From Parabacteroides sp. PF5-6 (GTDB lineage: Bacteria > Bacteroidota > Bacteroidia > Bacteroidales > Tannerellaceae), in NCBI RefSeq assembly GCF_029504695.1, contig NZ_JAQFIN010000001.1, positions 434,001 through 498,000 of the forward strand: a DNA stretch of 64,000 bases. Direction: 5' to 3'. Shown here piece by piece: positions 17,549 through 25,657 of the stretch (within the stretch, counting starts at the first letter, position 1; every line of letters begins with the position of its first letter). A program made the translations under genes and the position numbers. The notes under the pieces are model-generated. The model saw only the letters and a list, made by a program, of their open reading frames with translations, did no database searches and was not told the origin of the DNA.

Positions 17549-19358
17549 CTCCGTTTGCTATTACACAGTAAATACTTTGTTCGGTACGCACCACAATCTT
17601 ACCGTCCGTAAAGGCAGGTGTGGCAAAGGTCCGCTCGCCGGTTTCAAAGGAATCGATCAGATTGAACTCGTCGTTTGCCGAGAATATATACATCTTGCCA
17701 TCGTTGCTGAAGAGGTAGATTCGGCCTTCGGCAATGACGGGGGAAGAATAGAATTCGGTGTTCAGTTCATGTTCCTTGCGCAGTTCGCCGGTCTGGGTGT
17801 CGAAGGAAGCGACTACACCGTAGCTGGTGGCCAGGTAGAGGTTGTCTTTTGTGGCCACGGGGCTGGATACTTCCGGCAGGTATTCCGTACTCTCCCATAA
17901 GAGGCTGCCGTCGGCACCGTTGATCGCCACCAATTTGGCATATTCACTGGCTCCGAAGATGATGCCGTTGGCGCTACACGCGCTGGATGCCACTTCGCCA
18001 CTCAGACATTCCACCCGCCAGAGCTGTTCGCCGTTGTTCGGATTGTAACCGGTGATGGCCGGATTGCCCATTAAGACCAGTTGGGGGCTACTGCCTACCG
18101 TCGCAATGATAGGCGAGCTCCAGGTCACCTTCTCCGTCCGGTTCTTGCTCCAGCGTTCGGTGCCGGTTGCCAGATCGAAGGCGGCCACCTTCGGCGCGTT
18201 CTGGTTGTCGTACTGCACAATGAGCACATTGCCGAAGATCAATAGGGAAGAGGCATAGCCATAATGGTTTTCGGGAACGCCCAGGTTTTTTGCCCAGAGC
18301 TGTTTGCCGTCCCTGTCGGCACAGATCAGATCGCCGGTGGCAAAGATGGCGCACACCTGATTGCCGTTGGTGGCTACTGTCGAAGCGGCCAATCCGGTAT
18401 CTTCCGTTGTCTTGGGTACTTGGGCCGGGGAACCCGGGATATTCGTGGCAGCCAATGACCAAAGCTTTTCGCCGGTGTTCAGGTCGTAGCAATACAATTC
18501 GCGTGCCTGCTCGTCGGCACCGGAGAAGAACACCCGGTTGCCATGGATCACCGGCGAGTTGTATCCTTTGCGCGGGATCTCCTGTCGCCAGAGAATATTG
18601 GTGCCGCTCTTCAGGTCCCATTTGACGGGAATGCTTTTGGCTGAAGAAATGCCATTGGAGTGATTTCCCCGGAAAGCGTTATGGGTGACTTTCGATACTG
18701 CCGGTTGTGGGGCGGCCTCGGCAACGGGTGTTTCTGTTGTTTCGGTTTCCGGTGCAATCGGAAGCGTCTCTTCCGCCGGGGTATCTTCTTCTGTTTCGGT
18801 AGGGACCGGCGCCGGAGTCTCGGCGATGACTTCATACGTTACATCTTCCTGCGCCAGGCTCACGTGTTCGGTCTCTTTGTGCTGTTCCCCTGTTTGCGAC
18901 GGGCGCAGATAAGGCGAAGACAGGATGACAAAGACCAAGGCGACGGCTGCCAGCCCGGAAGCGCCCCAGATCACATACTTACGCGCCTGGGTCTTGATCG
19001 CCCATTCGTCGATCGGATCAATCGCCTTATCGGGGATATCCTTGTCGCGGGCAAAGTAAAAGCGCGAGCAGATAATGAACACCGCCAGCATGCCCAACAG
19101 GATATATACCCCGGCCATCAGATGATCCATCCGCACAAAATAAGCTTTGCGCGCCAGGAGATCCAGTTGGCGGATCTGTTCCTGCAAAGCCGGGTTATTG
19201 GCATTTGTGTCGTTCAACTCTTTGAGTGTTTCCACCACTTCGGTCTGCAACGGCGTCGCTCCCCTCACCTGAAAATAGTTGGTGATCAGCATGATGGAGA
19301 AGGCCACGATAAAGATGGCCGAGACAATAAGTATGTTTCTGAGAACTATCTTTTTCAT
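17532..19358 (-). CDS. Membrane-anchored quinoprotein-like beta-propeller, subfamily C
   Basis: A 608-residue protein has three membrane segments (about residues 8-26, 80-98 and 130-150). A Pro/Glu/Thr-rich linker follows (about 165-225), and then a PQQ-like beta-propeller (about 235-608). The topology should place the propeller in the periplasm on a stalk. Blades such as LYCYDLNTGEKLW and KMYIFSAND are typical. Its start overlaps the stop of the NapH-like gene by 4 bases and its end overlaps the NuoEF gene by 17 bases. It sits between a membrane polyferredoxin and a cytosolic NADH module, as expected for a structural link between membrane electron transfer and the periplasmic propellers. Confidence 0.82.
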   Translation of the reverse strand: MKKIVLRNILIVSAIFIVAFSIMLITNYFQVRGATPLQTEVVETLKELNDTNANNPALQEQIRQLDLLARKAYFVRMDHLMAGVYILLGMLAVFIICSRFYFARDKDIPDKAIDPIDEWAIKTQARKYVIWGASGLAAVALVFVILSSPYLRPSQTGEQHKETEHVSLAQEDVTYEVIAETPAPVPTETEEDTPAEETLPIAPETETTETPVAEAAPQPAVSKVTHNAFRGNHSNGISSAKSIPVKWDLKSGTNILWRQEIPRKGYNSPVIHGNRVFFSGADEQARELYCYDLNTGEKLWSLAATNIPGSPAQVPKTTEDTGLAASTVATNGNQVCAIFATGDLICADRDGKQLWAKNLGVPENHYGYASSLLIFGNVLIVQYDNQNAPKVAAFDLATGTERWSKNRTEKVTWSSPIIATVGSSPQLVLMGNPAITGYNPNNGEQLWRVECLSGEVASSACSANGIIFGASEYAKLVAINGADGSLLWESTEYLPEVSSPVATKDNLYLATSYGVVASFDTQTGELRKEHELNTEFYSSPVIAEGRIYLFSNDGKMYIFSANDEFNLIDSFETGERTFATPAFTDGKIVVRTEQSIYCVIANGDGVSL

Positions 19359-20629
19359 TTCCGTATCAAATTAGTAGGCTTTATCTTGTTTTGTGGACAA
19401 TAACTGAAACATTTGGCGCAAGCCACGCAGGCTGCCTGATCGATCGCGTACTGTTTGCGGGAGCGCTTCAGGGAAAGATTAATCAATGTCAGCCCGATCA
19501 CCAGTCCGATCAAGGCGCCGGCAATCGCTGCGTACAACCGGAAATCCGCCTGCACGGCATTATACCGCTGCGTCAATTCTTCGATCGTTCCTCCCTGCCC
19601 GTAAAAAGCTTCGAGCTCGACGGAAAGGATATCCTGCGGATCGGTTTCGTTTTGCACCACCAGATCATATAATTTTACGTCTTTATGCACCCGGCTGAGG
19701 TCGCCACTGACCGACTGCAACAGGAAAGCCCCGACAGCAATTATCAACGGCAAGAGGATAAAGTAGTTCGCGATCCGGCGTACGCCCATCGGCCGGCTCT
19801 CTTTGACCTTGTTATCGTAAGGCGCCCGTATGGCATCTACCGGACAGGCGTTATGGCAAAGCTCACAATTGATGCAGGGCTTCTTCGTCAGCTCCACCTT
19901 CCAGATCGATACGCGCGAGAAAAGACTAAGCAGCGCCCCGTACGGACAAATGAAGCGACAGAACGGTCTACCCGTAAACACCGCCGCGAGAAGCAATAGC
20001 CCCCCGAAGATAATCAGTCCCAAATCGCCCCCCAGGCGGAAGATGCCGATAAACGGATCGAACCGGCAGATGATAAAACTGCTTCGTGTCACGGCATAGA
20101 GTAGGGCAAAGATCAGATAGAGCCAGGGGATCATGCCCAAGACGGCAGTCAATGCTTTGGGCAACCGGTAATTCTTTATATTCACCAGTTCCTGCAAAGC
20201 GCCGAACGGACAGACCCCGGCGCAGAACACCCGGCCGAACAGAAAGGCAAACACGATCGGTAACATAAAGAAAAGGAATACCGACAAGGGCAATACGTAG
20301 GTATTGTCGACCAATGCCAGGGCAATATTCTGAATCGAACCGATACTGCATACGCATCCGCTGCGATAGAAGCCGAAATAAGCCACCGAGACGACCGATA
20401 CCCAGAGGATAGGCTTGCGCGTTCGCTTTTTGATGACCGCCCAGGCCACAATACTCATCAATACGACAAGAAGAATCAAGTCTAAAGTAACCCAAAGGGT
20501 CTCATCGGGCACCGGATAAGAGATGTCCGGATACTGGTAGCCCGACTCAAAATCAGGTTTGGGGAACCTGTTCTGCGCCGCTGCCAATGTAGGCAGTAAA
20601 AGGGATATGGAGGTCAATATCTTCTTCAT
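19355..20629 (-). CDS. NapH/NosR/CcoG-like membrane polyferredoxin
   Basis: A 424-residue membrane protein starts with a signal-like segment and has further membrane helices. It carries the cysteine motifs of the NapH/NosR/CcoG family: YRSGCVCSIGSIQN near residue 90, FCAGVCPFG near residue 137 and FCRFICPYG near residue 225. It also has an intact 4Fe-4S motif CINCELCHNACP near residue 255 and a last CVACAKCFSYCP group near residue 403. In known systems such proteins pass electrons across or along the inner membrane to periplasmic reductases. The start overlaps the stop of the exported ferredoxin gene (TGATG). No catalytic reductase is encoded nearby, so the acceptor is unknown. Confidence 0.85.
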   Translation of the reverse strand: MKKILTSISLLLPTLAAAQNRFPKPDFESGYQYPDISYPVPDETLWVTLDLILLVVLMSIVAWAVIKKRTRKPILWVSVVSVAYFGFYRSGCVCSIGSIQNIALALVDNTYVLPLSVFLFFMLPIVFAFLFGRVFCAGVCPFGALQELVNIKNYRLPKALTAVLGMIPWLYLIFALLYAVTRSSFIICRFDPFIGIFRLGGDLGLIIFGGLLLLAAVFTGRPFCRFICPYGALLSLFSRVSIWKVELTKKPCINCELCHNACPVDAIRAPYDNKVKESRPMGVRRIANYFILLPLIIAVGAFLLQSVSGDLSRVHKDVKLYDLVVQNETDPQDILSVELEAFYGQGGTIEELTQRYNAVQADFRLYAAIAGALIGLVIGLTLINLSLKRSRKQYAIDQAACVACAKCFSYCPQNKIKPTNLIRK

Positions 20630-21201
20630 CAGTCTTTCAGTTTATAAGCGAAGTCCAACGGCACACGCGTAATTGCTCCGGAGGCACAGACGGTAGCGAT
20701 CTTACATTCGTTACAGTCTTTGCACAGGTCGCGTTTGATTTGCAGGTAAAGGGATCCGTTGCCAAACGAGCTGCACCCTTTCACACATTTGCCGCAGCCG
20801 TTGCACAGGTCTTCGTCGATCGTATATTCAAAATAAGGATCTTCCACGTACTTCCGAGCGATAGCGCCCGTGGGACACATCAGGTTCTCGGCCGCCGTGT
20901 TCAGCTCTTTCACATTGGAACGGTAGTATCCGCCACAAAGGTCGCAATAACCGCATACCTTATTGGCATGAATACATTTGACCGCCGAAACCGGCAATAC
21001 ACAATGCGTCTCGCAACGTCCGCATTGGGTACATTTCTGCGGATCGATCTGCCAGTAATGGCTGGCCTGCCGGCCTTTGGCTTTATATACCAGTCCGCCC
21101 GTCACGGCAAGGATACTTCCTCCCGCCACGGCCGACCCAACGATCCGCAGGAACTTCCTTCGGGCGATAGGGCTGTTTCTATTTTCGTCGTTTTGCTTCA
21201 T
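20629..21201 (-). CDS. Tat-type exported 4Fe-4S ferredoxin, NapG-like
   Basis: A 190-residue protein begins with a twin-arginine type signal (ARRKFLR followed by a hydrophobic helix rich in Gly and Ala). Four cysteine clusters follow: CTQCGRCETHC, CGYCDLC with neighbours, CNGCGKCVKGC and CKDCNECKIATVC. NapG and similar proteins receive electrons from NapH, whose homologue is encoded directly downstream. The signal anchor resembles that of the NHL-like protein at 21839-22840 (both carry GGSIL after a Gly-Ser). It should sit on the periplasmic side of the membrane with its folded clusters. It is the first gene after the inserted two-gene cassette. Confidence 0.85.
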   Translation of the reverse strand: MKQNDENRNSPIARRKFLRIVGSAVAGGSILAVTGGLVYKAKGRQASHYWQIDPQKCTQCGRCETHCVLPVSAVKCIHANKVCGYCDLCGGYYRSNVKELNTAAENLMCPTGAIARKYVEDPYFEYTIDEDLCNGCGKCVKGCSSFGNGSLYLQIKRDLCKDCNECKIATVCASGAITRVPLDFAYKLKD

Positions 21202-21225
21202 CCTTATTCCTAAATCTCATACAAA

Positions 21226-21268
21226 TAAAAAAAAACGTGTAAACTTTATATATGGGTTTACACGTTTT
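21226..21268 (-). terminator. Terminator of the two-gene cassette inside the operon
   Basis: A perfect 13-bp stem (AAAACGTGTAAAC at 21232-21244 with its complement at 21256-21268) has an 11-base loop. On the minus strand it is followed by a T run. It lies between the small genes and the exported ferredoxin gene, so it could stop or lower read-through from the upstream half of the block. Confidence 0.7.
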
Positions 21269-21303
21269 GTGGAGGGAAGCCCCTCTTGCAGGATAATTTC
21301 AGA

Positions 21304-21489
21304 TTATCTTTTGTAAAGCTCTTGAAGCCTTTCGTATACTTCTTCGGAATCCATGCCAGAGACACCCGCACGTATTTCATCCATTGTTTCTCTTACCGCA
21401 GCAATGCGTTCTGCGTACGTATAGGCTAAGCCGGGAATACGTTCAGAAAGCGGGTTGTCAATAACTTCCGGATCCCAGCGTACTACCAT
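21304..21489 (-). CDS. Small acidic antitoxin-like protein, second of a tandem pair
   Basis: A 61-residue protein contains ERIPGLAYTYAERIAAVRE followed by a helical acidic tail. It is paralogous to the protein encoded just upstream, which carries ERIPGLPYTHEERMASLRR. Its start overlaps the stop of that gene by 7 bases, so the two are translationally coupled. I do not recognise a firm family. The size, charge and helical prediction resemble stand-alone antitoxins, but no toxin gene is adjacent. The terminator hairpin at 21226-21268 follows. Confidence 0.6.
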   Translation of the reverse strand: MVVRWDPEVIDNPLSERIPGLAYTYAERIAAVRETMDEIRAGVSGMDSEEVYERLQELYKR

Positions 21490-21734
21490 GACTTCATCTC
21501 CTCTTCAAGTTCTTCCATTGTAATACTTAAGCCGAGCCGATGTTGCTCCTCCGCCCTCCGCAGAGAAGCCATACGCTCCTCATGCGTATAGGGGAGGCCG
21601 GGAATGCGTTCGAAGGGAAGATTATCAATGATCCTCTCGAGTTCTTCCGCATCCATTTCCAGTTCTTCGTTCTCTGTGTTGAGTATTTCGCGTGCCAGTA
21701 TTGCCTTTTGCGCTTCCAATTCTTTCCGATCCAT
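21483..21734 (-). CDS. Small acidic antitoxin-like protein, first of a tandem pair
   Basis: An 83-residue, strongly acidic and probably helical protein has the core ERIPGLPYTHEERMASLRR and ends with a Glu-rich helix. It is a longer paralog of the next gene. A consensus Bacteroidetes promoter lies about 30 bases upstream (minus-strand TTG at 21791-21793 and TACCTTTG at 21763-21770), so the pair can be expressed apart from the rest of the block. The family is unknown, and an antitoxin or small regulator is only a guess. Confidence 0.6.
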   Translation of the reverse strand: MDRKELEAQKAILAREILNTENEELEMDAEELERIIDNLPFERIPGLPYTHEERMASLRRAEEQHRLGLSITMEELEEEMKSW

Positions 21735-21762
21735 ATCTTTTTTGTTGGTTGGTTATCAACAA

Positions 21763-21793
21763 CAAAGGTACGAATAAAACGTGTAAACCAATA
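21763..21793 (-). promoter_or_regulatory. Bacteroidetes-type promoter of the small gene pair with possible operator
   Basis: On the minus strand a TTG (-33) and TACCTTTG (-7) are 20 bases apart, which matches the Bacteroidetes housekeeping promoter. Between them lies GTTTACACGTTTT, the same 13-mer that forms the terminator stem at 21232-21268. The 13-mer may be an operator half-site. It also marks both ends of the cassette. Confidence 0.6.
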
Positions 21794-21838
21794 TGTCAAA
21801 GAACACTTATCTTTTCTCTGCCGATGCAGAGTTGAATA

Positions 21839-22840
21839 TCATATTGTCAGGCCTTTCCGCAGCGGGCAGTTCCTGACACCGCAGACGGAACAGGCTGTTT
21901 CTTTCGCCAGGGTTTGATCGTAACGGAAGGTGGAGACTTTGTTCTTTCCGGCGATGAATAGTTTGTCGTCCTGTACCTTTACGTCGTAAGCAGCATTGCC
22001 TCCTCCGAGGGCTTTTGTGTCGAGAAGCACGTTGCGGAACGTTCCGTCGGCGCTGTAACAACTGATTCGCGGATTGCCTTTCTCCGAAGTAATAATTTCG
22101 CCGGAAGAGGTATATGCCAGATGAACCGGATTGCAGCATCCGCAGAACATACCTGTTTCATTTCCTGCCTGACCGAAGGCACCCAGGTAGTCGCCTTCCG
22201 GCGTATAGCTCTCTACCTGATGCCGTCCGGGGTTGGAGCAATAGACTACGCCGTCGGCATAGGTGATACCGAACGAATAGCTGGGAACGATAAACCGGTT
22301 AGGGCTTTGAATAAACCTGACCAAGCCGCCTTCCAAGGTGTATTTGCAGATGTTCTTGCCGGCCGCGTCCGTAACGAATACCGCATCGGGGCTTACCGCA
22401 ACCGCACAATAGTCGGACTCCTCGCTGCAAGCTTCCCAGTCGCGCACCGGTTCGCCGTTTTCGTCGTACACCTCGATACGTGCCGGAAAGAGCAGATAGA
22501 ATAGTCCGTCTGCCACAGCGATATCGCGCAGGTGGCTGCCTATGGCGAAGTTATTTAGTAACACACCTTCCTGGGAATAGATATACACCTGGTTGGCCGC
22601 GGCAACAATCAGTTTATCGCCGGACAAGGCAAAGGCATCGATCGGATCGGGTACCGTAAATGCCGATACCGGCCGGTAGGGAGATGTCCCGGTTGCCTCC
22701 CGTGTCGACAGGATGCCCTCTGCCAGGTTAGGGTTTCTCCTTTTCATCAGCAAGACCGCCGAGACGCCCAATATACTGCCGCCGGCCAGGATCGATCCGC
22801 AGAGCCGTATGAATTCTTTTCGTGAGATCTTATTCTTCAT
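21839..22840 (-). CDS. Exported NHL-like beta-propeller with cysteine motifs
   Basis: A protein of about 333 residues from the ATG at 22840 has an N-terminal export signal (SRKEFIRLCGS with a hydrophobic GGSILGV helix). The signal resembles the Tat signal of the exported ferredoxin downstream but has Arg-Lys in place of Arg-Arg. The body is a six-bladed NHL/SMP-30-like propeller and not a PQQ-like one. It has an unusual CGCCNP motif in a blade (FCGCCNPVHLA) and a C-terminal CSVCGVRNCP, which together could bind a metal or an Fe-S cluster. Its start overlaps the propeller gene upstream by 11 bases, so it belongs to the operon. The function is unknown. Confidence 0.75.
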   Translation of the reverse strand: MKNKISRKEFIRLCGSILAGGSILGVSAVLLMKRRNPNLAEGILSTREATGTSPYRPVSAFTVPDPIDAFALSGDKLIVAAANQVYIYSQEGVLLNNFAIGSHLRDIAVADGLFYLLFPARIEVYDENGEPVRDWEACSEESDYCAVAVSPDAVFVTDAAGKNICKYTLEGGLVRFIQSPNRFIVPSYSFGITYADGVVYCSNPGRHQVESYTPEGDYLGAFGQAGNETGMFCGCCNPVHLAYTSSGEIITSEKGNPRISCYSADGTFRNVLLDTKALGGGNAAYDVKVQDDKLFIAGKNKVSTFRYDQTLAKETACSVCGVRNCPLRKGLTI

Positions 22841-24269
22841 CGGATACAATGTTAAGACATTTGACTACATGGGCATCGCGCACGATCAGCCTCCCGTCGG
22901 CATACGCCAGCGGTCCCCAGGCATCGGCGCCGTCCATAATGCGTTGCTTCCGGAGCAGCTTCATCTCCCGTTGGCCCACTTCATAGACATAGAGCTCCCC
23001 GTCGTCTTTAAAGACAAACAGGTTGTTGTTGATCAGCAGATAAGGACCGAGCCCGAAGCGTTCGTCGGCCGCCGAGGTCCATACCGGTGAACGCAGGTTG
23101 GAAGGCGAATAACACACCAGCTTTCCCCGATTCGCGCCCCCGTCTTTCGGCATCACGCTGATGATCATATTGTTGTAGAAGATGGGCGTTTGCTGTTCGC
23201 TCGACAGCCCTTCACTGGGTTTGTACTGATCGGTTACGGTTGCCGTCCATTGATTGCCCGAACGGTCCACCTGCAAGAGCGCGCCTCCCGTGCCATAACC
23301 GGCGACCACGAAGATTTGGTTGGCCGATACCTGGAGTGGGGAAGGAGCAACGACAGACGGTTGCCATTTCGAGGTCTGCCACAAAAGCGTGCCCCGGTCG
23401 TCCGCCTCTGCCGACACTCCGCAGATCCCGCCTACGCCGATATAGACATAGGTCTTCTTGCCGGCGAGCGTCATCGGCATGACCGACGAATGCGACATCT
23501 TATAACCCAAGGTGTTTGGCGTCGTCCAGCGCGTCTCTCCCGTCAGGCAATCCAAGCCGGCCAATAACACCTCTTCGCCTGCCGGGGCAAGGATCAGGAT
23601 GCCGTTGTCGACACGCGGGCATTGCCCGGTGTACCAGAACGGCACCTCCGTTTGGTACTCTTTCTGCATATCCACTGTCCACCGCAGATCGCCCGTCACC
23701 GGATCGCAGCACATCACATGCCCTTCGGGGCCAATTGTGATGATATAGTTGTCGCCGATCGCCGGAACCGTGCGCGAGAAGCCATGATTGCGTTTGATCG
23801 GCACGCGATACCACCGGCGCCAGAGTTCCCGTCCCGTCGCCAGCGAGAAGCAGCGGAGCGCATCCGAGCTCAACTGCTCGTTATAATCCAAAAGATAAAC
23901 CCTGCCGTTGTAGATCACCGGCGCCGCATGCCCTTCGCCCGTCTCTATATTCCAAACTTCGGGATATTCGCCTTCGCCGGTGCGGATCGCTTCCGGCGTG
24001 CGGATCATATTAGTCGTTTGTTCGCCCCGGAAACTGCTCCATTTGCCCGTCAGCGAAGGGTTTTCGTCGAGGACTTCATATTGCATAAAGAATTCGCCGA
24101 TCAAGACATCGTCGGCTTTGCGCGCTGTTCCTTCCGGACGGTTATCGGCACCCGGAGCCTGGATAGTAAGGTCCGCATAAGGCGCATAAAGATGCCACCC
24201 GACGATCAATCCGGTGTAAAGAACTACCGTAAAGGCGGTAATACCATATACTATCCTGTTTCTTTTCAT
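22830..24269 (-). CDS. Membrane-anchored quinoprotein-like beta-propeller, subfamily B
   Basis: A 479-residue protein has one N-terminal membrane anchor (about residues 7-27) and a PQQ-like propeller. Its first blade (KWSSFRGEQ) and the segment PVIYNGRVYLLDY followed by LRCFSLATGRELW match the propeller at 6407-7738, as does the ending AWGPLAYADGRLIVRD. The two form subfamily B. It lies directly before the NHL-like gene with an 11-base overlap and is separated from the next upstream gene by the palindrome array at 24323-24428. It is probably tethered to the inner membrane with the propeller facing the periplasm. Cofactor and partner are unknown. Confidence 0.82.
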   Translation of the reverse strand: MKRNRIVYGITAFTVVLYTGLIVGWHLYAPYADLTIQAPGADNRPEGTARKADDVLIGEFFMQYEVLDENPSLTGKWSSFRGEQTTNMIRTPEAIRTGEGEYPEVWNIETGEGHAAPVIYNGRVYLLDYNEQLSSDALRCFSLATGRELWRRWYRVPIKRNHGFSRTVPAIGDNYIITIGPEGHVMCCDPVTGDLRWTVDMQKEYQTEVPFWYTGQCPRVDNGILILAPAGEEVLLAGLDCLTGETRWTTPNTLGYKMSHSSVMPMTLAGKKTYVYIGVGGICGVSAEADDRGTLLWQTSKWQPSVVAPSPLQVSANQIFVVAGYGTGGALLQVDRSGNQWTATVTDQYKPSEGLSSEQQTPIFYNNMIISVMPKDGGANRGKLVCYSPSNLRSPVWTSAADERFGLGPYLLINNNLFVFKDDGELYVYEVGQREMKLLRKQRIMDGADAWGPLAYADGRLIVRDAHVVKCLNIVSDEE

Positions 24270-24322
24270 ATAAAATGAAGTCTTTTAAACTATTCTCCGT
24301 TTTTTTTAGCTTTTGCCCCGCC

Positions 24323-24428
24323 TTGGCAAAACTTTGCCAACGTCATGGCAAAACTTTGTCACCACCTTGGCAAAACTTTGCCTTCACCATGGCAAAACTT
24401 TGCCACCGCCTTGGCAAAAATATGATCC
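24323..24428. repeat. Palindrome array C, five boxes at 22-bp period
   Basis: Boxes with the core GGCAAAACTTTGCC start at 24323, 24345, 24367, 24389 and 24411, exactly 22 bp apart, with 4-base spacers CGTC, CACC, CACC and CGCC. The fifth box keeps only its left half. The array fills the gap between two propeller genes of the operon. It has the same geometry as arrays A, D and E but a different palindrome. Confidence 0.85.
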
Positions 24429-24446
24429 GGCGGCAATATCTGTATT

Positions 24447-25646
24447 CTACTTTATTTTGTATGCCATCAAGGTATCTCCGTGGCGCACATACAGAACCCC
24501 TTCGTGAATCACGGGATGCGCCCAATGCTGTCCGGTTCCCATTGTAATGGGGAACTTACTGATGATCTCGAACTTCTCCGGATTGGGTCTGACCAGCGCC
24601 ATCTCTCCCTTTTCGGAATAACAATACAACAGGCCGTCGGCGGCAATGATATTGCCCACGGCCAATGTATTGTCGGCATAGACGACTTCGCCCGTTTGCC
24701 AATCCACACAATACCAGTTCGTGCGGTTGCCCGGGCCGTACACATGGTCGCCTACCTTCATCACGTGCCCCATCGTATGCCCCAGCTCCTTCATCTCCCA
24801 GACGGGCGAGACCTTCCGTCCGCCGTCGGTCAGGCGCAACATCAAGGCGCCCTGCCCGTAGGCGCTCATAAAGAGCAAACAGTTATCACTATAGACCGGT
24901 GTGTTGGGATGCTCGCTGAAACGATTCGTATGGGCGTACGACCAGAGCATCTTGCCGTTGGTCGGATCCAGGCCCAGGATATGATCGCCCATCATAATGA
25001 CAATTTGCGGCACTTCCTGGTCGTCGAGAAAGATCGGCGTGCCGTATCCGGAGATTCCTTTCATGCCTTCGGACGACCAGAGCAGCTCTCCGGTGGTTTT
25101 GTCGAGCGCCACCACATTATGCGTGGGGCCTCCCGGGGCGATGATCAATTTCTCATCGAGGATCAGCGGCGGACCGTTCCAACCGTGCTTCGTATTCTCC
25201 GCACCGTAGTCGGCCGCGTAGTTCTTTTTCCACAACAATTTCAAGGTCTGCATATCGTAGCAGTACAATTCGGCTATGCCGCTTACCACATAGACTTTCC
25301 CCTGGTGAGGGATCGCCGTACTGCGCGTACCGATGAAGTTGTCGCCGGTAAACTCCGTACCGTATTCTACTTTATTGAGCAATTTCCCTGTCTTATCCAG
25401 GACATAGAGGTAACCTTTGGCGTCGGTAAAGCCGGTAACAAACAATTTCTCCCCGTTTATCGAGACCGAAGAAAAACCCAGATCCAGCCCATCGAAATGC
25501 CAAAGCAGCTCCGGACCATCGGCCGGCCACGACTGCATCAGTCCCGTTTCGTTATAGATGCCCGTATGGTCGTTTCGCCATCCGATCTGCGCTCTGGCAC
25601 ACAAAACAACGCTTGCCACTAAAAGCAATAAAAAACTCTTTCGCAT
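24447..25646 (-). CDS. Secreted quinoprotein-like beta-propeller, subfamily A (tandem copy)
   Basis: A 399-residue protein has a signal peptide ending near CARAQ and a PQQ-like propeller. Its opening (GIYNETGLMQSWPADGP) and ending (HWAHPVIHEGVLYVRHGDT) are nearly the same as in the gene directly upstream at 25658-26869, so the two arose by tandem duplication. They share a third relative at 7876-9159. It lies 11 bases downstream of its twin. The length of about 400 residues fits a single seven- or eight-bladed propeller with no extra domain. No heme-binding CxxCH or other cofactor motif was seen. Confidence 0.82.
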   Translation of the reverse strand: MRKSFLLLLVASVVLCARAQIGWRNDHTGIYNETGLMQSWPADGPELLWHFDGLDLGFSSVSINGEKLFVTGFTDAKGYLYVLDKTGKLLNKVEYGTEFTGDNFIGTRSTAIPHQGKVYVVSGIAELYCYDMQTLKLLWKKNYAADYGAENTKHGWNGPPLILDEKLIIAPGGPTHNVVALDKTTGELLWSSEGMKGISGYGTPIFLDDQEVPQIVIMMGDHILGLDPTNGKMLWSYAHTNRFSEHPNTPVYSDNCLLFMSAYGQGALMLRLTDGGRKVSPVWEMKELGHTMGHVMKVGDHVYGPGNRTNWYCVDWQTGEVVYADNTLAVGNIIAADGLLYCYSEKGEMALVRPNPEKFEIISKFPITMGTGQHWAHPVIHEGVLYVRHGDTLMAYKIK

Positions 25647-25657
25647 ATCTTCTTGTT

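Noticed and set aside
24323-24428. CRISPR array
   Set aside because: The units are only 18 bp with 4-base spacers, far too short, and no cas gene is near. The same holds for the arrays at 1589, 33474 and 55111.
24480-25622. A 380-residue plus-strand open frame opposite a propeller gene
   Set aside because: It is antisense to a clear propeller gene and shows no domain. Its length results from codon bias.
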